Assembly (NCBI GenBank): GCA_019925795.1
Contig: CM034302.1
Span: forward strand, 97,423,719 to 97,487,718
Reading direction: 5' to 3'
Source: Dendrobium chrysotoxum
Taxonomy: Eukaryota; Streptophyta; Magnoliopsida; Asparagales; Orchidaceae
DNA: 64,000 bases
The notes under the pieces were generated by a model that was given only the letters and a program-made list of their open reading frames with translations, was not told the origin of the DNA and ran no database searches. Positions within the stretch are counted from its first letter, which is position 1. The number at the start of each line of letters is the position of its first letter. Positions 54,421 through 64,000 of the stretch are shown here, in pieces. The translations under genes and the position numbers were made by a program.

Positions 54421-55506
54421 CCCCTTAAACATAATGCACTCTGATTTAAATCCTTCCAACTGTTTAAATAGGCTCTAGAACCTTCCTAGGGCTCTCCATA
54501 GCCTTTAGATCAAGATCACATGGCTCTCATCACTCCCACATGCTCACTAGGTGACAAAATACACTTTCCACATGGATTGTCCTTTGTCCTTGATCTCCCT
54601 GCCTCCCACCTACCCTGGGGATAGATGTCAATCATCTAAGAGCTGCCCTAAATGATCCTAGCCCTCCAATAAGCTCAGGGACGATTGAATAGGGAAAGAA
54701 TCAAAAATCAAAGCTCATTCTAACCCTAGTACTCTCTCACCTTTTCCAGCCTCTCTAGCCGAGCTCTCTGCTTCTTCAAGCCCTCAACCACCTCCTCCCC
54801 ACATCCCTGACAAGAATCCTCCGGTCAAAGCTCACTGGTGACCTTATTCCGGCGAACCAAAGCTTGATCCATCCAAGGCTCGTTCTCGACGATCCGTAGA
54901 GTTTCAAGCCGCGATATCAACTAGGGAAAGTAACGTGGACAGACAACAAGTTCAGAGATCTCCTAAACGGTCTAAATCGTCCGTTAATTAAGGTAAAAAA
55001 ACTTAACCCTAGCTTAAGACACTTAGGCTAAATAGCTTTTGATTTAGTGCATCTTAGCTTATTAAAACTATCCCACAAGAATTCTGTTCCTGTGTGTTTT
55101 TTATGTTTAAAATTTCACGCAATTTGATCGTCTGGATTGAAAGAACGAGCCAGTTTTTCATTCTAGGGTTCGTTTCGCAGTTCAGTTGAACTGTACGAAA
55201 TATCAGCCGTCGATCTCTTGATCAACGGCTGATATTCTGCCTTTCTGTGCTTCAGTCCAACGTGTATCAGCGGCCGGAGGATTGGATCATTATTCGTCGC
55301 CATCTGAACTGTCTACTTCATACCACGGAGGATCGGACGGTGGGAGAATCTGCTGACGCAGATAAGTAAACCGCGTCTGCGGTTTAGTGATTGCGCAATC
55401 ATTGTCAGCGGCTCATTGCGCCGCCGACCAATGAATGTCTGTGGTTTTCGCGTGGCCAGGAGAAGCTCGTCGCGTGTCCTTCTACTGGTGGCGGCGCCGC
55501 CACCCA

Positions 55507-56880
55507 TTTAATATGATTTTAAATTAGTTTAAAATCATTTTAAATTCTTTTATTTTTCATAATAAATATTAAAATTAATTTTAAATAATAAAAAATATAT
55601 ATTATATATTAATATTTTCAAAAAATTCAATAATTTGATTTAAAATTAATATTAATTTAAAAATACTAAATATATTTTAAATTATTTTAAATATTAAAAT
55701 TTAATTATTTTAAAGTTAAAATTTTAATAAAAAAATGATTAAAATATTATATAACATTTAAAATTTAATTTTAAATTACCAAATTATTAAAATAAAAAAA
55801 ATCAGAAGTTAATTTCAAATTAATCTGTACATTTATATATATTATATAATTATTTTGAATTTATTTAATTAATTTTAAAATTTAATATTAATTTTAATTA
55901 ATATTAAATTATTTAATATTTTAATTAATATTAAATATTTTATTATTTTAATTAATATTAAATGATTTTAAAACTTTAATTAATATATAAATTATAATAT
56001 TTTAATTAATATTAAATAATTGATTAACTTTAATTAATATTAAATGATTTAAAACTTTAATTAATATAAATTTTTTTTTAATATGTTAATTAACATTAAA
56101 TAATTTATTATTTTAATTAATATTAAATGATTTAATATTTTAACCAATATTAATTTTAATTAGAAAATTTTAAATATTATTTAAAATATCTTAAATTTAA
56201 AAATTAATTTAAAATGTTCAAATATCATTTAATATTTTAATTAAATATTTAAATAATTAAATAATATTTAATTAATTTTAAATTTAATATTAATCTTAAA
56301 AATATTTGAGAATTCAAATAAAATTTAATTAAATTATTTAATATTATTTAAATGATTTTTAACATTTTAATGACTAAATAATTAATTATTATTCATTAAT
56401 TTAATTAATTAATATTCAATAATTAATCAATTATTTTAAATATTCTAATTTTGAAATTAAATTAATTTAAACTATATTTTACATTTTAATTAATTAAATA
56501 CTTGATTATTAATTAATATTTAACTAATCAATATATACATATATATATTTAAATAATTTTAAAATTTCAGAAATTTCTTAAGATTTAAATTAACTGATTT
56601 TAAAATTATTTTAGTCATTAATTAATTTAAAATTAATTAAAAAATTTTCTTTTAATTGATTTAAACTTCAAAAATTCATAATAAATTCATTTTAAATCAG
56701 AAAAATGAGTATAATATATCAAAATTTTTAAAAAATTGAGTATTTTAATTTGAAACTAATTTCAAAGACCAAAACTTGATTTATTTTAAATTTATTTTAA
56801 TTACTTAACTATTTTAGTATTTAATTAATATTTAATTACATACTATATTAATTATTTTGAAAATTAAAAATTTATTTTCA
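55507..56880. other. Extremely AT-rich stretch of LTR3
   Basis: Made almost only of A and T, with repeated TTAATTAATATTAAAT motifs. No gene. The corresponding place in LTR1 (10140-10880) is also AT-rich. Confidence 0.8.
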
Positions 56881-58320
56881 AACAACCTTGGTAGATCAGT
56901 GGATCTCTTATTTAGTTCTTGAATTTGCCCTAATCATATCTTTAAGTATTTTAAATTTAAAATTCATGTCTACATATAGTTTATGTATAGATTAAACATA
57001 TATTTAAATATATATTTTAAAATTATTTTAGAATAGTATATATATATATACTTAAATACTTTAGGTTGAGAGATCTACTTTGAAATTTTAGACATAGATC
57101 ATTATGTTTGAATAAAAATCATGTGGGAGTGTTAGTGAATGGTTATGCTCTAATCATTCACTAATTATTGTTTTACATTTAATTAAATATTAATTTATGC
57201 ATGCTTAAGGACATACACATACCACCTAGTTCTAAGGCTCTCTTAGACTTAGGAATTGATTGTGCTTTATGCATGCTATGTATATGTTAAGTCAAGGGTT
57301 AGAAACATTGATTAAAACTCATTAAACTTATTGACATCATTAAGGATAATAATTAAGGACTCATTTAGAGAACTTAGAAAATTTTCAATAATTAGGATAC
57401 ATTCCAAATTGACTTAAAACTTTGAACACTTGAACTTAGTGACACTCTCAGCCCTAGAAAATTTTCTCACTGGATTTTAAAGTCATTAAGCCCCTTAATT
57501 AATTTAATCAAACTTAAACCTTAATTAAGCCTTAAAAACTTCCAGAAAATATAATAAATCAAGATTAAATATAAAAATTATAATTAATATCTCAAACTGA
57601 CCTGAATTAAACTTTTAATCAATGAAAAATAAAATCCCCTTGCCTGGACTTTAAAATCAAGCTTAATTTAATTTTGATTGAAATTTAATATTTAACTAAA
57701 TAATTAATTAAAAATAATTAAAAATTTCAAAAAATTTCCAAACATTTGGAGATCACTCCTTTGGTCATTCCTGAGCTTTCGAGTTGATTTCAAGGAGTTT
57801 GGAGGTCATTTGGACTCAAACCAATAAAAGGGCCTTAATTAAATAATTTTTAAAAATTTAATAAATACTCAAAACTTCAAAAATTCATAACTAATTCAAA
57901 TGAACTCCAAATTGAGCAAACTCAAAGGCATATGACTCATCTTAAGGTCTAATATTTATTAAAAATATTAAGTTTCCAGAAATCAATTAATTTTGAAAAA
58001 GTCAAGTTTTGGTCAAACTTAGTTCAAAATCAAGTCAAAACTTCAAACCTTCATAATAAAATGTAGAAAACTCCAATTCCATCATACTTACTGTCTAATT
58101 GATCATATTAAGGTCTAGCATTTTAATAAAATACTAACATTTCAAAAAATACTTTAAATCAAAAAGTCAATTTTTGACCCTTTAATTAAATGATTAAAAT
58201 AATCCAAAAAATTCCAAGATTTAATAATTAATTTCAAATTCCAGAAAATATTAAATTAATGTTTAAAACACTCAATTAACCCCTTAATACATAACAACCA
58301 CTCTTAAAATAAAGTTTTTA

Positions 58321-58785
58321 GGCTGGACTACTCCAAGCTGCGAGGCTACGTGTCCTAAGGAGGCTTTGTTCCTCAAGCCTGGTGGCACAACGCCACGAAT
58401 GGATTCTAAGGAGTGTTAAACTGTTATGAATTGATTCTTAATGATTTAACTAAATTTAAAATCTTTAATTCATATACATTAACTTGGTTTATCGGCTGGA
58501 CTACTCCGGGCTACGGGGCTATGTGTCCTAAGGAGGCTTTGTTCCTCGAGCCTGGTGGCACAACGCCACGAACTGATTAATGGAAAATTTAAATAAATTA
58601 AAACATTAAAATTAGCAACCAATCAATTTTGATTAAAATTTAATCAACCCTTAAATCTAGTCAAACTTAAATCATTTATTTATATTAGGTACCACTGGGT
58701 AACCCAGGCCTACGAGGCTATTAAATTAGCCCCAAGGAAGGTGAAATAAACTTCACGGCCTCGGTGTGCAACAAAGGTGGTATTC
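58321..58785. repeat. About 173-bp tandem repeat in LTR3
   Basis: Two close copies (58321 and 58494) with GGCTGGACTACTCC and GGAGGCTTTGTTCCTC, plus a diverged third (58688). Confidence 0.8.
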
Positions 58786-60857
58786 AACAAACAATTAAAA
58801 CCAATTTCAAAATCAAATTTAAACCATTAAGACTTAAACTTCAATTAAAATTTTCCTTAAGCCTTTCAACCAACCAGAACATCAAATAACTTCAATCAAG
58901 TACCCTATTTAGGACATATCAAAGCCACATAGCCTACCTCACACACTGTAGATGGCTTGCTAGGACAACCAACTCTAGCCTTAGGCTAGTCCGGTGTTTA
59001 CTTTTCTGCTGTGTGCCGGGTTTTTGAGCTTTCACTGCATGCTGTTTGCTAATGAGAAAATTACTATGATTATTTATTTATTCATTTATTACACTCTGTA
59101 ATGTGATTGATTGTACGATAGATCTACCCCTAGGTTAGAAATAATTTGTACTAATTCAATCTTATGCAAGTGGCCATGCTCATACAGGGCATAAATTAAA
59201 GGGGGCAATCAAATAATTAAGCTTTAAATTAATACTATTTTCTGCAGGCACTCCAAAATGCTTGTCCCCCTTTAAAATTAAAAGAACATGGCCAAGCGTG
59301 GCTGGTTTGAGCATTTTTAATTTTTAAATATATTAACTGCTTGGGATGTTAATATTAACTGTTGATTATTAGGATAATCCTGCAGATTATTGAGTCTAGA
59401 TTTTAAATTTTTATTCAAATGTAATTTGAATATATTTGAGTTATAAATGTTAAGTACTTTGAGATTGAGATGCTAAGCATCCAATTTGGAATTCAAATAG
59501 GAAGGAACATCCCTTAGGGGAGAGTTCCTCTCCATTTGAAGATCCAAATTAGGATGACTTTTTGAATATCCAAAGAGAAAAGATAACACCCCTATTCAAG
59601 GGGAGTTTCTTTTCATTTGGATATCCGGACCTGACGATCCAAGGAGTTCCAAAAAGATAAAGAAGTGAAGAGTGAGAAGAATCTCAAATCTCAAAGTCAC
59701 TTGTGTCTTAGGATTAGAATCCGGGTTGTAGTCAGTGGTGCCCGGCCACTTTACTTTCCTACAGACCCTGGGTTGTACAATTAAAGGCACTTACCTATGG
59801 ACTTTCATTTTGAATATTTATTTAATTAATTTAATTATTTGATTGATTTGATTGATGTGTTGATTGCGATTAGGATTTGCCTGCTTTTAGTAGTTTCTTT
59901 GGCGATCTTGCATGTCGTATTTGTTTTAGCCTGGAATCCGATCGGAGGCTCATAAGGGTACGGTCAAGAACTATTTCTACTTTAACTAAAATTTAAAAAC
60001 TTTAGGCTCAGATAGAAACTCTAGCATTTTTTAAGAAGTAAGCCCGGACTCATCGGGGGTTTTTCATGCATTCATATTGACTTTTCTCATCCGTGTTAGG
60101 CACCTCCCCGCCTGCGGGTTTTGGCAAACCACCTGACCTATTAGGGTGCAGTTCTGTCCAAGGGGATGTCGTGCAATCTCTAGGATAAAATCTATTTTTT
60201 AAGCCTAATTTTAAAACTGCTACATGTTGATTTAAGCATTTAATCGAGTCGACTAGCATGCATTGCATTAGATACAAATTAAAAATTGAGTCTAAATCTT
60301 TAACTGCATTCTTAGCTTAAGCATTTTACCCAACACATGTCGAGGGGTTAATTAGGAATCTGCTCTAGATGTCGACCCCAACTCCTCAAAACTCAATCTT
60401 AAACAACGTCCTTAACCACTCTTTCATTAAAGACCGGACATATGGTTTTAAAGTATTTAGGTGATTTAGCTGGCTCCCCAATCCAGGCCGGGGTAAGTCC
60501 AGACCTTGCATTGTATTAGTTAGGATCCGGGTCACTGATTTTCAGTACCCATTTTAGACTTAGGTTCTGAGGTAAATCTTCAATCCTAAGACCTCAACCT
60601 CCAGGAATCTAATTCCCACTTTCTAATACAATTGACCACTTAAACATTAAATCTCTTTCAATCAAATTCAAGCCCAACGTTTAGGATAGTTTGGGGTGTT
60701 TATGAAGCAATTCACTCAAAACACCTCCTACCCTTCTTCCTTTGACTCCAAAAATAAGTGTTCAACCTCGAACCAATCCCTATTGAATTTCCAGTCCCTT
60801 TACCTCCTTTGACATCAATCTTTGAAAATCTTTAAATGAAATTCGTATCGCTATTTT

Positions 60858-60928
60858 AATCAAGAGTATTCGTAGGAAAATCTCTATTTTCCTACGATAT
60901 AATTAACTACGAGGGCTTGCGCTCGTAG
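60858..60928 (+). other. Twin hairpins in LTR3
   Basis: Hairpin B pairs CGTAGGAAAAT (60871-60881) with ATTTTCCTACG (60886-60896), an 11-bp perfect stem, loop CTCT. Hairpin A pairs CTACGAG (60907-60913) with CTCGTAG (60922-60928), loop GGCTTGCG. The linker TAATTAA is between them. The set is in the opposite orientation to LTR1 and LTR2, consistent with LTR3 being on the plus strand. Confidence 0.8.
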
Positions 60929-61372
60929 GAGATTTAGAAACCCAGACCTAATTTCAAAATCAAAATTGATTATCTTTGGGAAATTCAAACCTGACGATCA
61001 TTATCCTCATATTCAAATTATTGATAGTGATTGATATTTTTTTTCTTTGGATAGATATATCAATTACAATCATAATTTTGATTATGAAATTAATGATCCA
61101 TCTATTCAGATTAGCATAATCAAATAGTTGATTAAACATCATTTTGATCCTTTGAGATCATATGTTGTTTCTCCTTGAGTTTGATTATGATAATTAGAAT
61201 AAATTTGAAGATTTGTAATCTGAACCTATTAGGGAACGATATGTTCATCTTTCGAGGTGATATATTATTAATAATAAGCGTTCGATTTCCAATATTAAAA
61301 ATTCCAGAAATTAAGCATTTCTTAAAGAAAATTAAACCTTTTCAAAATAATAATTTTCAATCAAACAGCCGG

Positions 61373-62094
61373 CTGGGTGCTTAATTCTTAAGATTTTGAA
61401 ATTTAAAATATATAAAAATGTTGTTTATGACCTAGCACCGTCCAATAATAATTATGCAAACATTATTTCTTTATGGTATCTGTTGTTGAATATTGATGAG
61501 TTATTGTCTTTGTCTATACCACTATGGAATTATGTCCCACCCTTTTTTGTATTGATCTACTCCTCCCACTACAAGAAAATACTAATTTACCAACATAATT
61601 AGTAGAGGAACAAATCAGATGAAATATGTGAAAAAATTTTTGAAGGAGAAAACACCAAAAAAATTTTCTTAAAATTTTTTACTCAAATTTTAACAAACGT
61701 TTCTCTCTTATTTTATCAAAATTTTCCTAAATAGTTTTTCACCAAAGGGTTTTTACATCTCAATTGCAAGTACAATCCTTTGGCTGCCCTATTTCACCGG
61801 GAGAGTTTTGTAATCTTTTTTTTTTTTTGTGAATTTTGGCCACATTTCTTTGATTCTATCATCACATTAAAGTAAATCTCATTTTCTATCTTATTTTATA
61901 ATTAATTTAAGATTTCATCAATCAAAATTTATTTTTATTTTAACTTTTGAAGGTTAAGTTTAAATTTATTTAAAAAAATCATTATTGATTTGCATTTACT
62001 TATAGATAAGAAATATATTTATGAGAAATTGTCATATTTTAGTAGTTCTACGAATATTTTCATATGCTAGATTAATGTAACAAAATTTTTGTTT
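61373..62094. other. AT-rich spacer
   Basis: No gene or repeat recognised between LTR3 and the inverted minisatellite. Confidence 0.5.
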
Positions 62095-63385
62095 AGGATC
62101 AACCACTATGATCCTCGAACCACAGTTACCTGACTATGAGCCTCGGACCACCATCGCCTGATTATGGCCTTCCAAACATCTTGTCAATCGACTACAGTCC
62201 TTCAACCACCGTCATCCAATTAAGATCCTCCGATCAATGTATCCATACTATGATCCTTGAACCTCCATCGATAGCCAACTACAACACTCAAACCATTATC
62301 GCTCGATGACGATCATCTGACCATCATTGCTCGACTATAATCCTCAGACCACCGTCACTCAACTATGATTCTCCAACCTTTATCATTTGTCAACTAACCT
62401 CCAACCACTGTCGCTCGACTACAATCTTCAAAGTCGACCAACTACGGTCATCCAATCACCATCGATCGCCAACAATAGTCATTCAAACAATGTTACTCTC
62501 AGATTACGGTCCTCAGACCACTATTGTCAGACTACAGTTCTCATACCACTATCACCAGATTATGGCCTTTTAGACCTCCATCACCTACCAACTATAATTC
62601 TTCTGGCCTCCATCACCAACCGACTACAATCCTTTTAATCTTTATCATTTGATAATAGTTCTCGGACTACCGTCGCATGACTACAATCCTTAAACTACCA
62701 TTGCTTGACTATAGTACTTTCAACCACCGTTGTCCACCAACTATATTCTTTCTAACCTCTATCGTCCGCTCATTATGGTCCTTTTGACCTCCGTCACCCA
62801 ATAATGATCCTCCTACCATCGTCGCTCAACTACAGTCCCCAACCTCCATTATTTGACTATATATAGTCCTTCGACCTCCTTCACCTCACTACAATCCACC
62901 AACTTTTGATATGAATATAGCATTTATATTCGCTAATAATGTCAATACATGCAATCACTTATAAGATTGATACACACCATTAACATCGATTTTGACTCTT
63001 AACATCTATACAAAATTTACACTAGATTTAATGGCCTTTTATTTTCTCATCTGAAAGGGGTATGACCAAGCAAATAAGCCAACGATCTTTTATGATGGCT
63101 CTTATGCCACAAGATTCTTCCAATTTAAGAATGTAAAATATATTTTATTAATGCATTCCCTCAAGGAAGGACATCATTTGTAGTTAATGACAAATATTAG
63201 TGGAATCATTTTAACTAGGCCAAGCCTCATGATTTTTCCCTTTCATGAGTTTTTTATATAAAAATTTGGTTTCACTTAAAATTCTTGCACTCGCCTCTTA
63301 TCTATGCATGCACTAGAACTTCGTAAAATTCTAGAAAGTTAAACCTTCTATATCTCTATAGTCACAAATTTTTTAGTATGCAACA
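62095..63385 (-). repeat. Unclassified repeat with 32-bp minisatellite (copy B, inverted)
   Basis: 62095-62905 is the reverse complement of the minisatellite at 26520-27420 (units like GACCACCGTCGC-CGACTA-AGTCCTC), more diverged. 62906-63385 matches the flank of copy A in reverse, for example TTAACTAGGCCAAGCC at 63211-63226 and TATATCTCTATAGTCAC at about 63350. It is thus a second member of one family. No coding function is seen; the frame at 62387-62638 is an artefact of the repeat. Confidence 0.78.
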
Positions 63386-63739
63386 ATAGGATTTTAAAAA
63401 ATTATGTTTTAAATATATTATTTATTTCTCACACACACACATATATATATATATATATAGAATTGTGTATGTGTGTGTAGAATTCATTTATTAAACAAAA
63501 CTGTATGTATTTTAAATTTTATATAAATACATGGTACATATATATATTCAAAGTTGAAGATCATATATAGATGCATAATAAACAGTTATTTGGAAATAAA
63601 GGTTAAATTAATAAATTCCTTTATATATTTAGCTTCTCAACAACGTTCCTTTATAGCCAAAGGAAGGTTTTAACTTTTAATGTATATACTATGAAAACAA
63701 AAATCAAGCATATATTACTCTCAATGAGTTTAAGATTGA

Positions 63740-63832
<93 letters not shown>

Positions 63833-64000
63833 AAGAGAATTTTAATCAAATTATTGGTATTTGATGCAACTGCCCTCAACTCAATTCACTGAACATACAA
63901 AAGAATCTCAAATTATTGATGCACGAAAATTTTATGAATTATTACGTGTGCATGCTGCTCAACAACCACTTTAAGAAAGTTGCATCAATCACTCATATGA
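63386..64000. other. AT-rich end with long (TA)n
   Basis: (CA)n/(TA)n at 63430-63461 and an 89-bp (TA)n tract at 63742-63830. No gene. Confidence 0.7.

Larger units (their letters stand above)
52066..61367 (+). mobile_element. LTR3: giant solo LTR (9.3 kb) of a Tat/Ogre-like element
   Basis: It begins TGTTGACC (52066) and ends AAACA (61367), and is flanked by GCCGG (52061-52065, 61368-61372). The start matches the minus-strand start of LTR2, and the twin hairpins near its end match those of LTR1 and LTR2. Order along it: CCTAGGAT-type repeats (52085-52510), TTGAC-rich zone (53120-54420), a TTTAAATAGG core near 54466, a pyrimidine-rich then GC-rich leader-like part (54720-55505), an extremely AT-rich part (55507-56880), a 173-bp tandem array (58321-58780), and hairpins (60858-60928). 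LTR1 has the same order from its TATA-like run onward. No retrotransposon protein is encoded, so it is a solo LTR or a non-coding derivative. Confidence 0.7.

Overview
This is nuclear DNA of a flowering plant. It is AT-rich, has spliced exons with GT/AG borders, and is filled with nested plant transposable elements. The species cannot be read from the sequence. Only one gene looks like an intact host gene: a three-exon 2-oxoglutarate/Fe(II) dioxygenase of the DAO (auxin oxidation) type on the minus strand at 23667-24763. Nearly everything else is mobile-element DNA in various states of decay.

Layout. (1) 1-8748 is the internal region of a Ty3/gypsy element of the Tat/Ogre group on the minus strand (extra ORF1, gag, protease, RT, RNase H, second RNase H, integrase). 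It is cut by the left window edge and decayed. Its primer-binding site is at 8725-8742 and its long 5' LTR runs rightward from 8749 (LTR1). (2) About 12319-15181 is a defective CACTA transposon (CACTA-1) lying against a LINE fragment (15182-15963). (3) 16251-23235 is a young, complete LTR element that encodes only gag (TR-GAG type), with 1178-bp LTRs differing at about 5 positions, a 5-bp target duplication and three internal tandem arrays. (4) 23667-24763 is the DAO-like gene. (5) 26180-27420 is an unclassified repeat with a 32-bp minisatellite; a diverged relative lies inverted at 62095-63385. (6) 27430-48640 is a nest: an old LINE (LINE-B) split by a giant solo LTR (LTR2, 28201-46246, target duplication CCAAG). 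LTR2 is itself split by CACTA-2 (28555-32442, duplication CTT) and by a full-length LINE with both ORFs open (LINE-A, 36708-43320, about 15-bp duplication). LINE-A landed in an MO25-like pseudogene that lies inside LTR2. (7) 48641-52060 is repeat-poor DNA with one small retroposon. (8) 52066-61367 is a second giant solo LTR (LTR3, 9.3 kb, duplication GCCGG). (9) The rest is AT-rich DNA with the inverted minisatellite and a long (TA)n tract.

The most notable signal is shared by LTR1, LTR2 and LTR3. Near the end of each LTR lie two adjacent hairpins joined by TTAATTA. Their stems differ in sequence but still pair (compensatory change), while the 8-base loop of the first hairpin is nearly invariant. 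This suggests a conserved RNA or DNA structure in the LTRs of this Tat/Ogre-like group. The same LTRs carry unrelated tandem arrays (about 46, 155, 173 and 180 bp) and, in LTR3, a dense cluster of TTGAC W-box cores. All homology calls were made by eye from translated motifs and repeat alignment; no database search was run.
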